A DNA stretch of 64,000 nt. It comes from Bordetella pertussis 18323. Lineage in GTDB: Bacteria; Pseudomonadota; Gammaproteobacteria; Burkholderiales; Burkholderiaceae_B. The stretch lies in contig NC_018518.1 of assembly GCF_000306945.1 (NCBI RefSeq), forward strand, positions 2,790,001 to 2,854,000, given 5' to 3'. Shown in pieces: positions 1 to 12,849 of this stretch. Each line of letters opens with the position of its first letter. Positions within the stretch are counted from its first letter, which is position 1. A model generated the notes under the pieces. It had not been told where the DNA came from and did not search any database. It saw nothing but the letters and a program-made list of their open reading frames with translations. Position numbers and translations under genes: made by a program.

Positions 1-957
1 GGCGCCGTTGACGGCCAGCTCGGTGGCGCGCGGATCGGCCAGGCCGATATCCTCGATCGCCATGCGCACCAGGCGGCGCGCCAGGTACTTGGGATCGGCG
101 CCGCCGTCGAGCATGCGGGCCAGCCAGTACAGCGCTGCGTCCGGGTCGGAGCCACGCACCGACTTGTGCAGCGCGCTGATCTGGTCGTAGAAGGCGTCGC
201 CCCCCTTGTCGAAACGGCGCAGGTTCTGCGACAGCGAGGTTTCCAGCCAGGCCGCGTCGACGCTGTCGCGCCCGGCGGCCTGGGCGGACTCGGCCACCAC
301 CTCGACCGCGCTGATCAGGCGGCGCGCATCGCCGTCGGCCCAGGCCGCCAATTGCTCGCGCGCCTCGGCCTCGAAGCGGATCTGCTGCCCGTCCTCCAGG
401 CCCTCGTTGAGCGCGGCGACGGCGCGGTCGACCAGCTGCATCAACTCCTCGGCCGACAGCGACTGCAGCACGTAGACGCGCGCCCGCGACAGCAGCGCCG
501 AGTTGACCTCGAAGGAAGGGTTCTCGGTGGTGGCGCCGATGAAGGTGAACAGGCCGCTTTCCACATACGGCAGGAAGGCGTCCTGCTGCGATTTGTTGAA
601 GCGATGCACCTCGTCGACGAACAGGATCGTGCGGCGCCCCTGCCCTTGCGCGACCTGGGCGGTCACCACTGCGTCGCGAATGTCCTTGACGCCGCCCAGC
701 ACGGCCGAAATGGCGATGAACTGCGCATCGAAGCCGTCTGCCATCAGGCGCGCGAGGGTGGTCTTGCCCACGCCGGGCGGGCCCCAGAAGATCATCGAAT
801 GCGGCCGCCCGGAGTCGAACGCGACGCGCAGCGGTTTGTCCGGCCCCAGCAGATGCGACTGCCCGACCACATCGGACAGCGTACGGGGCCGCAGGCGTTC
901 GGCCAGCGGCACATAGGGCCGATGGGCCGGATCGGAGGCGAACAGGTCGTTGCTCAT
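1..957 (-). CDS. rarA: Replication-associated recombination protein A, AAA+ ATPase (3' end beyond window)
   Basis: Reading the minus strand from the ATG at 957 gives an open frame that runs off the left edge without a stop, so about 318 residues are present and the C-terminus is missing. The translation begins [10 protein letters not shown] and has a Walker A motif GPPGVGKT at about residues 59-66 and a Walker B motif [10 protein letters not shown], followed by the conserved [11 protein letters not shown] sensor region typical of RarA/MgsA. This family acts in the cytoplasm at stalled replication forks, together with SSB and RecA. It lies 101 bp downstream of lolA on the same strand, matching the common ftsK-lolA-rarA order. 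No strong ribosome-binding site is visible before the ATG. The family call is secure. Confidence 0.95.
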   Translation of the reverse strand, partial: MSNDLFASDPAHRPYVPLAERLRPRTLSDVVGQSHLLGPDKPLRVAFDSGRPHSMIFWGPPGVGKTTLARLMADGFDAQFIAISAVLGGVKDIRDAVVTAQVAQGQGRRTILFVDEVHRFNKSQQDAFLPYVESGLFTFIGATTENPSFEVNSALLSRARVYVLQSLSAEELMQLVDRAVAALNEGLEDGQQIRFEAEAREQLAAWADGDARRLISAVEVVAESAQAAGRDSVDAAWLETSLSQNLRRFDKGGDAFYDQISALHKSVRGSDPDAALYWLARMLDGGADPKYLARRLVRMAIEDIGLADPRATELAVNGA

Positions 958-1058
958 GGACAGCAGGAAAAAAACACGGGCGGATCCAACGCGCATTACA
1001 CCATGCGGCGGCCTTGGCCCGCAGGATTGCCCTGCGCGCGACGCAGAGCGTCGCGGCC

Positions 1059-1691
1059 CTACATCTTCACCACGTCCACTCCCTGAGGCGGGGTGAACTG
1101 GAATTCGGAGGCCGGCACGGCGCCGGGCAGCAGGTTGGACAGCTCGACGCGCGTGGTCTGCCCGAAGGCGTCGACCAGTTCGATGCGCGCGGGCTGGTTG
1201 TCGCGCAAGCCGATATCGACCTGCGAGAAACCCGCGTCGGCGTTGCGCGGCTTGGCGCGCAGCCATTGCAGGCCGTCGCGGTCGGGCAGCGCGCTGACGG
1301 CAAACGCCTGGCTCAGCTGGCCCGCGCCGAACAGGATGGCGGCGGGCGACGTGCCGATGGCCTGATCGACCTGGCGCACGGTGACCTGCGCCAGGTCCGG
1401 GTCGTACTGGAAAACCTGCTTGCCATCGGACACGATGAGTTGCTCGTACGGCAGCTGGACGGCCCACTTGAACTTGCCCGGGCGCTGGAACGCGAAAGTG
1501 CCGCTTTGCGCGGGCTGGGTGGCGCCCTGCGGGCTGACGGTCGATTGCTTGAACGAGCCGGTGGCGCCCTTGACGGTGGCCACGAAGGTGTCGAGCTGCT
1601 CCTGGGCCGTGGCGGCCCAGGCCGGCGCGGCGGCCAGGGCCGCCACGGCGAAAACGGCAAGCGCGCCGGCGGCGCGGCGGATCATGTGCAT
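1059..1691 (-). CDS. lolA: Outer-membrane lipoprotein carrier protein LolA
   Basis: This 210-aa protein starts [10 protein letters not shown] with a cleavable signal peptide (hydrophobic stretch [15 protein letters not shown], likely cut after AWA). The mature part contains the features of LolA, including [15 protein letters not shown] and the C-terminal [12 protein letters not shown]. LolA shuttles lipoproteins released by LolCDE across the periplasm to LolB. Its ATG overlaps the ftsK stop codon (TGATG at 1689-1693), so the two are translationally coupled. A second in-frame ATG two codons downstream (1685) could also serve as the start. Usual family length. Confidence 0.95.
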   Translation of the reverse strand: MHMIRRAAGALAVFAVAALAAAPAWAATAQEQLDTFVATVKGATGSFKQSTVSPQGATQPAQSGTFAFQRPGKFKWAVQLPYEQLIVSDGKQVFQYDPDLAQVTVRQVDQAIGTSPAAILFGAGQLSQAFAVSALPDRDGLQWLRAKPRNADAGFSQVDIGLRDNQPARIELVDAFGQTTRVELSNLLPGAVPASEFQFTPPQGVDVVKM

Positions 1692-4035
1692 CAGGCTTCC
1701 TCTCGGGCCGGCACCAGGATTTCCCGGTTGCCGTTGGATTGCATGGGCGACACCATACCCGCCTGCTCCATCTGTTCGAGTAACCGTGCGGCACGGTTGT
1801 AACCAATACGCAGATGGCGCTGCACCAGCGAAATCGAGGCGCGGCGGTGCTTGAGCACCACTTCGCAGGCCTGGTCGTACATCGGATCGGACTCCGCGTC
1901 GCCCATGCCGGTGACCGAGCTCAGGCCATCGCCGGTCTCGCCTTCGCTGCCTTCGAGCAGGCCATCGATATAGTTGGGCTCGCCCTGCGCCTTGAGCGCC
2001 TCGACGACGCGGTGCACCTCGTCGTCGTGCACGAACGCGCCGTGCACCCGCACCGGCAGGCCGGTGCCCGGCGGCATGTACAGCATGTCGCCCTGGCCCA
2101 GCAGGGTTTCGGCGCCCATCTGGTCCAGGATGGTGCGCGAGTCGATCTTGGAAGACACCTGGAAGGCGATGCGGGTCGGGATGTTGGCCTTGATCAGGCC
2201 GGTGATCACGTCCACGCTGGGGCGCTGGGTGGCCAGCACCAGGTGGATGCCCGCGGCGCGGGCCTTCTGCGCCAGCCGGGCGATCAGCTCCTCGATCTTC
2301 TTGCCCACCACCATCATCAGGTCGGCCAGCTCGTCGATCACCACCACGATATGCGGCAACGCCTGCAGCGGCTCGGGCGCGTCCGGCGTCAGCGAGAACG
2401 GATTGGGAATGGGCTCTTCGCGCTTGATGGCGTCGCGAATCTTGCTGTTGTAGCCGGCCAGGTTGCGCACGCCCATCTTGCTCATCAGGCGATAGCGCTT
2501 TTCCATCTCGCCCACGCACCAGTTCAGCGCGTTGGCGGCATGGCGCATGTCGGTGACCACCGGCGCCAGCAGGTGGGGAATGCCTTCGTAGACGCTCATC
2601 TCGAGCATCTTCGGGTCGATCAGGATCAGCCGGGTATGGCTGGCGTCGGCCTTGTAGAGCAGCGACAGGATCATGGCGTTGATGCCGACCGACTTGCCCG
2701 AGCCGGTGGTGCCGGCCACCAGCAAGTGCGGCATCTTGGCCAGGTCGGCCACCACCGGGTTGCCGGCGATGTCCTTGCCCAGCGCCATGGTCAGCACCGA
2801 ATGGCTGGCATGGTAGGTCTGCGAGCCGAGGATTTCCGACAGCTTGACCATCTGGCGGCGCGGGTTGGGCAGCTCCAGGCCCATCAGGTTCTTGCCCGGG
2901 ATGGTTTCCACCACGCGGATGCTGACCAGGCTGAGCGCGCGCGCCAGATCCTTGGCCAGGTTGACGATCTGGCTGCCTTTTACGCCCGTGGCGGGCTCGA
3001 TCTCGTAGCGCGTGATCACCGGGCCGGCCTGCGCCGCCACCACGACCACGGAAACGCCGAAATCGGCCAGTTTCTTCTCGATCAGGCGCGAGGTGAATTC
3101 GATCGTCTCGGCGGAAACGGTTTCCTGGTTCTGCAGGGGAGGATCCAGCAGCCCGATGGCCGGCAGGTCGCTCTCGCCGGCCGGCGGCGCGAACAGGCTT
3201 TGCTGCTTTTCCTTCTCGGCGCGATCCGAGCGCGGCACCACGGTAATGGCGGGCTCGATGCGCACGGGCTGCTCGTGCACCAGCTTTTCCTGCTTGGCCA
3301 CCACCTGCTCGGTACGGACCGCCTTGGCGACCTCGCCGACCTTGCGGTCCTCGCGCGCGGCGTACGAATCGCGCACGCGCCGCACCAGGCCTTCGAGCCA
3401 GCTGCCGACCCGTTCGGCGATCTGCAGCCACGAAAACGAGAAGAACAGGCTCAGGCCGACCGCCAGCAGCACCAGCAGGGCCAGGGTGCCGCCGGTAAAG
3501 CCCACGCCGCGCGACAGCCAGCCGGCCAGCATCTGGCCGATCACGCCGCCGGCGCCGCTTTCGCCGTCGGTGCCGCCGGGCAGGTGCATGCCCCAGCTGT
3601 ACAGGCGCAGCGCCTCGATGCCCAGCGAGCCGGTCAGCAGGAGCACGAAGCCGATGCCCTCTTCCCAGTGCACGCGCGGCAAGGCGTCGGGCTGCTTGCC
3701 GCTGGTGACGCGCAGGTTGCTGGCCAGGCGGCGGTAGCCGGCGCGCACGCGGTGCAGCAGCAGCACGACCCACCACCAGGCGGAAAATCCGAACAGGTAC
3801 AACAGGATATCGGCGAGATAGGCGCCCAGCGTGCCGCCGCCGTTGTGGATGGCGTCACCGGAAACAGAATGTGACCAACCAGGGTCGGCCGGGCTCCAGG
3901 TGGCAAGCACCAGGGTCAGCCAGGCGGCCAGCGCGGCGAACAGGATCCAGCGGGCCTCCCTGAGGAGCGCGGAGATGCGCGCTTGAAAGGGAGACGGCCC
4001 GTTGCGGGTGTTGCGCGAGGCGCGCGGAGTAGCAT

Positions 4036-4060
<25 letters not shown>
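1691..4060 (-). CDS. ftsK: DNA translocase FtsK
   Basis: This 789-aa protein has hydrophobic membrane segments in its first 210 residues (about 36-55, 80-103, 137-150 and 187-210), a charged linker, and a C-terminal motor with Walker A GTTGSGKS at about 450-457. The C-terminal gamma winged helix ends near [16 protein letters not shown]. FtsK pumps chromosome termini through the closing septum and activates XerCD at dif. The linker is short compared with E. coli FtsK, as is usual in betaproteobacteria. The start is uncertain: an ATG at 4051 is equally possible, and a TATAAT-like box (complement of 4059-4064) overlaps the ATG at 4060. It is divergent from trxB, with only about 32 bp between the starts. 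Confidence 0.95.
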
Positions 4061-5721
<1,661 letters not shown>

Positions 5722-5725
<4 letters not shown>

Positions 5726-6054
5726 ACAGCTGGATCCATCTGTCGATGGCCATCGTGGCCGAAATCATCGCCACCAGCGCCCTGAAAAGCTCGGAGGGCT
5801 TCACCCGCCTGCTCCCCTCGCTGGTCACCGTGGCGGGCTACGCGATCGCGTTCTACTTCCTGGCCCTCACGCTGCGGGTCATCCCGGTGGGGGTCGCCTA
5901 CGCCATCTGGTCCGGCGTGGGCATCGTGCTGATCTCGCTGGTTGGCGCGCTGTTGTTCAAGCAGCACCTGGACCTGCCCGCCATCATCGGCATCGCGCTG
6001 ATCCTGGCGGGCGTGGTGGTCATGAACGTGTTCTCGAAGTCCGTCGGCCACTGA
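5722..6054 (+). CDS. Small multidrug resistance transporter, EmrE/SugE type
   Basis: This 110-aa inner-membrane protein has four predicted transmembrane helices. The membrane-embedded glutamate essential for proton/substrate exchange is present at residue 14 (MAIVAEIIAT). The second signature GVAYAIWSGVG places Tyr60 and Trp63 exactly as in EmrE. It should work as a dimeric proton-coupled antiporter of cationic compounds; a guanidinium-exporting (Gdx) role cannot be excluded. The start overlaps the preceding stop by ATGA, indicating translational coupling. IS481 copy 1 begins 18 bp after its stop codon and does not damage it. Confidence 0.9.
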
Positions 6055-6072
6055 AGGCGCGGCCGCGCTAGC

Positions 6073-7115
6073 TGTGAAGATTCAATAGGTTGTATGCATG
6101 GTTCATCCGAACCGGATTTGAGAAACTGGAAATCGCCACCCCCCCAGTTCACTCAAGGAGCCCGGCCGGATGAACACCCATAAGCATGCCCGATTGACCT
6201 TCCTACGTCGACTCGAAATGGTCCAGCAATTGATCGCCCATCAAGTTTGTGTGCCTGAAGCGGCCCGCGCCTATGGGGTCACCGCGCCGACTGTGCGCAA
6301 ATGGCTGGGCCGCTTCCTGGCTCAGGGCCAGGCGGGCTTGGCCGATGCGTCCTCGCGCCCGACGGTCTCGCCCCGAGCGATTGCGCCGGCCAAGGCGCTG
6401 GCTATCGTGGAGCTGCGCCGCAAGCGGCTGACCCAAGCGCGCATCGCCCAGGCGCTGGGCGTGTCAGCCAGCACCGTCAGCCGCGTCCTGGCCCGCGCCG
6501 GTCTGTCGCACCTGGCCGACCTGGAGCCGGCCGAGCCGGTGGTGCGCTACGAGCATCAGGCCCCCGGCGATCTGCTGCACATCGACATCAAGAAGCTGGG
6601 ACGTATCCAGCGCCCTGGCCACCGGGTCACGGGCAACCGACGCGATACCGTTGAGGGGGCCGGCTGGGACTTCGTCTTCGTGGCTATCGATGACCACGCC
6701 CGCGTGGCCTTCACCGACATCCACCCCGACGAGCGCTTCCCCAGCGCCGTCCAGTTCCTCAAGGACGCAGTGGCCTACTACCAGCGCCTGGGCGTGACCA
6801 TCCAGCGCTTGCTCACCGACAATGGCTCGGCCTTTCGCAGCCGCGCCTTCGCCGCGCTGTGCCATGAGCTGGGCATCAAGCACCGCTTTACCCGACCTTA
6901 CCGCCCACAGACCAATGGCAAGGCCGAACGCTTCATCCAGTCGGCCTTGCGTGAGTGGGCTTACGCTCACACCTACCAGAACTCCCAACACCGAGCCGAT
7001 GCCATGAAATCCTGGCTACACCACTACAACTGGCATCGACCCCACCAAGGCATCGGGCGCGCTGTACCCATCTCCAGACTCAACCTGGACGAATACAACC
7101 TATTGACAGTTCACA
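6073..7115 (+). mobile_element. IS481 copy 1 (complete, 1,043 bp)
   Basis: This is a complete element with imperfect terminal inverted repeats: the left end begins TGTGAAGATTCAATAGG and the reverse complement of the right end begins TGTGAACTGTCAATAGG. It is almost identical to the copies at 57,410-58,452 and 62,464-63,506. The flanking hexamers do not match perfectly: GCTAGC on the left (6067-6072) and TCTAGC on the right (7116-7121), whereas the other two copies have perfect 6-bp duplications. The element lies between the EmrE-like gene and the 3' end of the next minus-strand gene and interrupts no recognisable gene. Confidence 0.97.
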
Positions 7116-7120
7116 TCTAG
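6170..7120 (+). CDS. IS481 transposase (copy 1)
   Basis: This 316-aa transposase has an N-terminal helix-turn-helix region (about residues 1-110, two recognition-type helices around [20 protein letters not shown] and [16 protein letters not shown]) and a C-terminal DDE integrase core. The likely catalytic residues are Asp in [10 protein letters not shown], Asp in LLTDNGSAF and Glu in [10 protein letters not shown]. The ORF reads through the right inverted repeat, and its TAG stop (7118-7120) is part of the flanking CTAG target, not the element. A GGAG ribosome-binding site sits about 11 bp upstream of the ATG. Confidence 0.97.
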   Translation: MNTHKHARLTFLRRLEMVQQLIAHQVCVPEAARAYGVTAPTVRKWLGRFLAQGQAGLADASSRPTVSPRAIAPAKALAIVELRRKRLTQARIAQALGVSASTVSRVLARAGLSHLADLEPAEPVVRYEHQAPGDLLHIDIKKLGRIQRPGHRVTGNRRDTVEGAGWDFVFVAIDDHARVAFTDIHPDERFPSAVQFLKDAVAYYQRLGVTIQRLLTDNGSAFRSRAFAALCHELGIKHRFTRPYRPQTNGKAERFIQSALREWAYAHTYQNSQHRADAMKSWLHHYNWHRPHQGIGRAVPISRLNLDEYNLLTVHI

Positions 7121-7135
7121 CGCATCTAGTGCATC

Positions 7136-8246
7136 TCAGCGCGGCGGGCAGGCGGCCCGCCGCGGCGCCGCCGCGTCGTTCCCGCCCACCGCGATGGCGG
7201 CAAAGCGCAGCACCCCGGCCTCATTGTTGGGAACCACGGCCAGCACCTCGCCACCACGCCCCTGCACGACGGCTTGGCCGTCTGCCACGTCAGGATGGCC
7301 GGCATACCGGGCGGGCGCGCCGGCCAGCGGGCTGAAAATCCAGGCCCCGGGATAGCGCTCGCGCCATCCACGCCCCGCCGAGCGGACCTCCGTGCCGGCC
7401 GGATAATGCATGGGCCCGAAGGCCAGCGGGCAGGCCAGCTCGGCCCGCTCGAACGCATCGTAGCGCCGCTCGGCATCGAGCCGGATGATTGCCCCAGCCA
7501 GCCATACGCCGCCGATCCGCACCGCCATGTCAGGCTCCAGCCAGACCTGCCAGCGGTCGGGATCGACGTGGCCGTCGGTGTAGACCGTTCCCTCATGGGC
7601 CAGCAGGCGGGCGCCTGGCGGCACCTCCATCCCATCGGCGCGGTTGCCCTCGGCCAGCATGCATTCCTCGAACGCCGCGATGCGGCCATCGCGCCGGGTA
7701 CTGAAGTGCATGGGGCTGGCCGCGTCGCAGCGCCACCCCTGTATGGCCTGCCTACCCGGACCGGTCACGCGCATGGTGAGCGGATAGGCCTCGGTCAGCT
7801 TGTAGGGTATCCGGCTCGTGGTCCAGCGCGATGTAGCGCTCTATGCGCAGCGCCTGCAGTCCATGCGCGGATACCGGGTGCGGAAACTCGGCGCGGTTGT
7901 ACGTGTCCGGCGAATGCGCCACCTCGAGGCTGAGCCGGGTGCCGGCGGGCATGTCGATGCCGCCCACCCGGGCCGCTTCGGGCAGAGTGTAGTGGCGTGT
8001 CCGCCATTCCCGTTCGATCTCGTACCGGACATACGCCGCGACGCCCTGGAAATAGGCGAAATATCCGGCCAGCACGAGCAACACCGCATAGAGTCCGCCG
8101 CATGCCAGCCGGCGCCTGCCGAAGGCGCGCCGGGCGCGCCCGCTGAACGCCAGCGCCGCGCTCCACCCCAGCAGGGCCAATGCGCCCAGCGCCGAAGCCA
8201 GCAGCAGCAATACGAACGACAGGGAAGGCAGCGCGACAGGAATCAT
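7136..8246 (-). pseudogene. Membrane-anchored protein of unknown function, frameshifted
   Basis: Two minus-strand frames appear to be halves of one gene. The upstream half (from ATG 8246) has two N-terminal hydrophobic segments and continues through RIERYIALDHEP. The downstream half, in the +1 frame, continues as RIPYKLTEAYPLTMRVTG and runs to the TGA at 7136. Recurring motifs occur in both halves (GGIDMPAGTRL, GMEVPPGARL, MHYPAGTEV), suggesting one protein built of repeated modules of about 90 residues. A single-base change near 7,800-7,830 would restore a frame of about 369 residues. I do not recognise the family. Two separate overlapping genes are the alternative, but the second would lack any signal or membrane segment. 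Confidence 0.55.
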
Positions 8247-8286
8247 GCGCGGATGATAGCGGAGCCGGCCGTACAGATGGGCCGGC

Positions 8287-8314
8287 AAGAAAAAACCGCC
8301 CGAAGGCGGTTCTT
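8287..8314 (-). terminator. Rho-independent terminator of the sdh-gltA operon
   Basis: On the minus strand a 6-bp GC-rich stem (ACCGCC/GGCGGT, loop CGAA on the plus strand) is followed by a run of six T residues. It lies about 25 bp beyond the gltA stop codon. Confidence 0.85.
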
Positions 8315-8337
8315 TCAGTGGACGCGAGTACGCCGGA

Positions 8338-9648
<1,311 letters not shown>

Positions 9649-9668
9649 CGCAGTTTCCTCGTAATGAA

Positions 9669-9929
9669 TCAGAGCTCTCGCATCCGGTCAATGATGGCGC
9701 GCAGCCGGGGAGTGTCCAGCGCTCCCTCCGGCTCCTCGCGCGCCAGCAGCAGATCAAGCAGATCGTTGTCTCCAAGCTCGAAGAGCTGCGTCAGCGCCGT
9801 TACGTCTTCGTCGGTAAGCTGGTCTTCGCAGGCATCCAGATACCGGGTGATGATGAGGTCGTTCTCCAGCAGGCCACGTCGTGCTCGCCAACGCAGACGA
9901 GCCCGCTGCAATTCCGTAAGCCTGCTCAT
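9669..9929 (-). CDS. sdhE: FAD assembly factor SdhE
   Basis: This 86-aa acidic protein carries the RGxxE signature of SdhE/Sdh5 proteins ([10 protein letters not shown], about residues 17-26), which promotes covalent attachment of FAD to SdhA. The remaining helices, including [14 protein letters not shown] and the leucine/aspartate-rich [14 protein letters not shown], match the family. It lies between sdhB and gltA with short gaps on both sides, so it is co-transcribed with its target. Confidence 0.92.
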   Translation of the reverse strand: MSRLTELQRARLRWRARRGLLENDLIITRYLDACEDQLTDEDVTALTQLFELGDNDLLDLLLAREEPEGALDTPRLRAIIDRMREL

Positions 9930-9954
9930 GAAAACACCTTAATGCCAATAAACA

Positions 9955-10671
9955 CTAGACCGTACGACGGACCATCAGTTCCTTGATCTTGCCGATCGCC
10001 TTGGTCGGATTGAGACCCTTGGGACAGACGTCGACACAGTTCATGATGGTGTGGCAGCGGAACAGGCGGTACGGATCCTCCAGGTTGTCCAGGCGGGCAC
10101 CGGTTGCTTCGTCGCGGCTGTCGGCGATGAAGCGGTAGGCCTGCAGCAGGCCGGCCGGGCCGACGAACTTGTCCGGGTTCCACCAGAACGACGGGCACGA
10201 CGTCGAGCAGCACGCGCACAGGATGCACTCGTACAGGCCATCGAGTTCCTCGCGCGCCTCGGGCGACTGCAGGCGCTCTTTCTCGGGCGGCGGCGTGTCG
10301 TTGATGAGGTAGGGGCGGATCGAGTGGTACTGATTGAAGAAGTGCGTCATGTCCACGATCAGGTCGCGGATTACGGGCAGGCCGGGCAGCGGCTTCAGGA
10401 CGATGGGTTCCTTCAGCTCCAGCAGGTTGGTGGTGCAGGCCAGGCCGTTCTTGCCGTTGATGTTCATGGCATCCGAACCGCACACGCCCTCGCGGCACGA
10501 CCGGCGCAGCGCCAGGCTGTCGTCCACGTCGTTCTTGATGCGCACCAGCGCATCGAGAAGCATCTTGTCGGTCGGCTGGAGTTCGACTTCCAGCTTCTGC
10601 ATGTACGGACGCTCGTCCTTGTCAGGATCGTAGCGGTAGATTTCGAACTTAACGATTCGTTTAGTGCTCAT
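9955..10671 (-). CDS. sdhB: Succinate dehydrogenase iron-sulfur subunit
   Basis: This 238-aa protein carries the cysteine clusters of SdhB: the [2Fe-2S] ligands in [22 protein letters not shown], and the [4Fe-4S] and [3Fe-4S] ligands in [13 protein letters not shown] and [17 protein letters not shown]. It passes electrons from FADH2 in SdhA to ubiquinone at the SdhCD membrane anchor. It is separated from sdhA by 12 bp and follows it in the operon. Confidence 0.97.
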   Translation of the reverse strand: MSTKRIVKFEIYRYDPDKDERPYMQKLEVELQPTDKMLLDALVRIKNDVDDSLALRRSCREGVCGSDAMNINGKNGLACTTNLLELKEPIVLKPLPGLPVIRDLIVDMTHFFNQYHSIRPYLINDTPPPEKERLQSPEAREELDGLYECILCACCSTSCPSFWWNPDKFVGPAGLLQAYRFIADSRDEATGARLDNLEDPYRLFRCHTIMNCVDVCPKGLNPTKAIGKIKELMVRRTV

Positions 10672-10683
10672 TCCGGATCCTGC

Positions 10684-12462
10684 TTAGAAAGTACGAGCCT
10701 TGGGCGGGAAGGATTCCACTGTCAGCGGCTTCATCTGAACGGGCTTGTAGTCGAGGCGGCTGCCTTCCGAATACCACAGCGTATGCTTGAGCCAGTTCAC
10801 GTCGTCGCGCTCGGGATGGTCGTTCAGCGCATGCGCGCCGCGGCTTTCGGTGCGGTTGGCGGCCGACTTGATGGTGGCGCGCGCCACCTCGGTCATGTTG
10901 GCCAGTTCCAGCGCCTCGACGCGCGCGGTGTTGAACACCTTCGACTTGTCCTTGAAGTAGATGTGCTGGGCCGTCTGCGCCAGGTCTTCGATCTGGCCCA
11001 CGCCCTCGTTGAGCAGCTCCAGCGTGCGGAACACGCCGCAATGGCGCTGCATCGACATGCGGATGGCGTTGGCGACGTCCTGGGTCTTCTCGCCCGAAGT
11101 GCGCGACTCCAGCTCGTCGACGCGCGCCAGCGACCGGTCGACGGCTTCCTTGGGCAGCGGCTGGTGGGCGTGCTGGCGCTCGGGATGCGAGTCGACGATA
11201 TGGTTGCCGGTGGCACGGCCGAAGACGATCAGGTCCAGCAGCGAATTGGTGCCCAGGCGGTTGGCGCCGTGCACCGACACCGCGGCGCATTCGCCGATGG
11301 CGTACAGGCCGTTGACGATCTTGTTCTCGCCGTTGGCGCGCTCGAGCACCTGGCCGTGGTAGTTGGCGGGAATGCCGCCCATCTGGTAGTGGATGGTCGG
11401 CACGACGGGGATCGGTTCCTTGATCGGGTCGACGTTGCCGAACTTGATGGCGATCTCACGGATCGACGGCAGGCGCTTGTTGATCACGTCGGCGCCGAGG
11501 TGATCCAGCTTCAGCACCACGTAGCTGCCGTCGGGACCGCAGCCGCGGCCTTCCTTGATTTCCTGGTCCATCGAGCGCGACACGAAGTCGCGCGGCGCCA
11601 GGTCCTTCAGCGTGGGCGCGTAGCGCTCCATGAAGCGCTCGCCATCCTTGTTGAGCAGGATGCCGCCTTCGCCGCGCACGCCTTCGGTGATCAGCACGCC
11701 CGCGCCGGCCACGCCGGTCGGGTGGAACTGCCAGAACTCCATGTCCTGCAGCGGGATGCCCGCGCGCGCCGCCATGCCCAGGCCGTCGCCGGTGTTGATG
11801 AAGGCGTTCGTGGAAGCGGCCCAGATACGGCCGGCGCCGCCGGTGGCCAGCACCGTGGTCTTGGCTTCCAGGACGTAGATCTCGCCGGTTTCCATTTCGA
11901 GCGCGGTCACGCCCAGCACGTCGCCGGCTTCGTTGCGCAGCAGGTCCAGCGCCATCCACTCGACGAAGAACTGGGTACGGGCGGCGACGTTGCGCTGGTA
12001 GAGCGTGTGCAGCAGCGCGTGGCCGGTACGGTCGGCGGCGGCACAGGCGCGCTGCACCGGCTTCTCGCCGAAATTGGCCGTATGGCCGCCGAACGGACGC
12101 TGGTAGATGGTGCCGTCGGCGTTGCGGTCGAACGGCATGCCGAAGTGCTCGAGCTCATACACGGCATTGGGCGCCTCGCGGCACATGAACTCGATGGCAT
12201 CCTGGTCGCCCAGCCAGTCCGACCCCTTGACGGTGTCGTACATATGCCAGTACCAGTTGTCTTCGCTCATGTTGCCCAGCGACGCGCTCACGCCGCCTTG
12301 CGCGGCAACCGTGTGCGAACGGGTCGGGAACACTTTGGACAGCACCGCAACCGACAGGCCCGCCTGGGCCAGTTGCAGCGAACAGCGCATGCCGGCTCCG
12401 CCGGCGCCGACCACCACCACATCAAACTGGCGGCGCGGCAAGGAATTCATGACAGCGACCAC
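10684..12462 (-). CDS. sdhA: Succinate dehydrogenase flavoprotein subunit
   Basis: This subunit of about 592 residues has the FAD-binding VVVGAGGAGMRCSLQLA at its N-terminus and the flavin-attachment histidine in KVFPTRSHTVAAQGG. The active-site region FHPTGVAGAGVLITEGVRGEGG and the C-terminal FAD motif VHGANRLGTNSLLDL are intact. It oxidises succinate to fumarate. A GTG at 12462 is preferred because a GGAG lies about 11 bases upstream; the ATG at 12450 would give 588 residues but is farther from any ribosome-binding site. The gap to sdhD is 3 bp. Confidence 0.96.
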   Translation of the reverse strand: MVAVMNSLPRRQFDVVVVGAGGAGMRCSLQLAQAGLSVAVLSKVFPTRSHTVAAQGGVSASLGNMSEDNWYWHMYDTVKGSDWLGDQDAIEFMCREAPNAVYELEHFGMPFDRNADGTIYQRPFGGHTANFGEKPVQRACAAADRTGHALLHTLYQRNVAARTQFFVEWMALDLLRNEAGDVLGVTALEMETGEIYVLEAKTTVLATGGAGRIWAASTNAFINTGDGLGMAARAGIPLQDMEFWQFHPTGVAGAGVLITEGVRGEGGILLNKDGERFMERYAPTLKDLAPRDFVSRSMDQEIKEGRGCGPDGSYVVLKLDHLGADVINKRLPSIREIAIKFGNVDPIKEPIPVVPTIHYQMGGIPANYHGQVLERANGENKIVNGLYAIGECAAVSVHGANRLGTNSLLDLIVFGRATGNHIVDSHPERQHAHQPLPKEAVDRSLARVDELESRTSGEKTQDVANAIRMSMQRHCGVFRTLELLNEGVGQIEDLAQTAQHIYFKDKSKVFNTARVEALELANMTEVARATIKSAANRTESRGAHALNDHPERDDVNWLKHTLWYSEGSRLDYKPVQMKPLTVESFPPKARTF

Positions 12463-12465
12463 GGC

Positions 12466-12849
12466 TTAGATTCTCCAGAGGATTTGCGCGAAGTAGACGA
12501 CCGAACCGACCAGCCAGAGGATGGTCAGCACCTGCAGCAGCAGGCGCACGCCTACCGGGCGGACATAGTCCATCCAGATGTCGCGCACGCCGATCCAGGC
12601 ATGCCAGGCCAGCGCAAAGAAAGCGAGCGAGGCCAGGATCTGGCCCACCGGAAGGGCGAACACGTGGAAGGTGAACAGGGCCTTCCAGTTTTCATACGTG
12701 AAAGCCGGCATGATCAGCAGGCCGACGATCAGCACCAGGGTATACACGGCCAGGATGACGGCGGTGATGCGCTGGGCGATGAAATCGGTAACCCCGTAGT
12801 GGGCGCCGACGACCAGGCGCTTGGGGCCATAGTTTTTCGTATCGGCCAT
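12466..12849 (-). CDS. sdhD: Succinate dehydrogenase membrane anchor subunit
   Basis: This 127-aa protein has three hydrophobic transmembrane helices. The signature HAWIGVRDIWMDYVRP after the second helix is the conserved SdhD motif that lines the quinone site and follows the heme region. Its ATG overlaps the sdhC stop (TAATG at 12847-12851), so translation is coupled. Confidence 0.95.
   Translation of the reverse strand: MADTKNYGPKRLVVGAHYGVTDFIAQRITAVILAVYTLVLIVGLLIMPAFTYENWKALFTFHVFALPVGQILASLAFFALAWHAWIGVRDIWMDYVRPVGVRLLLQVLTILWLVGSVVYFAQILWRI

Noticed and set aside
1059..3776. A 905-codon minus-strand frame over ftsK and lolA
   Set aside because: Only its last 210 codons are a real gene (lolA); the rest is an out-of-frame shadow of ftsK rich in Arg, Gly and Ala.
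7116..7133. A second partial IS481 end at the extra CTAG after copy 1
   Set aside because: The repeat of GCATCTAG and TGCATCTC is only a few bases long and no inverted-repeat sequence follows.
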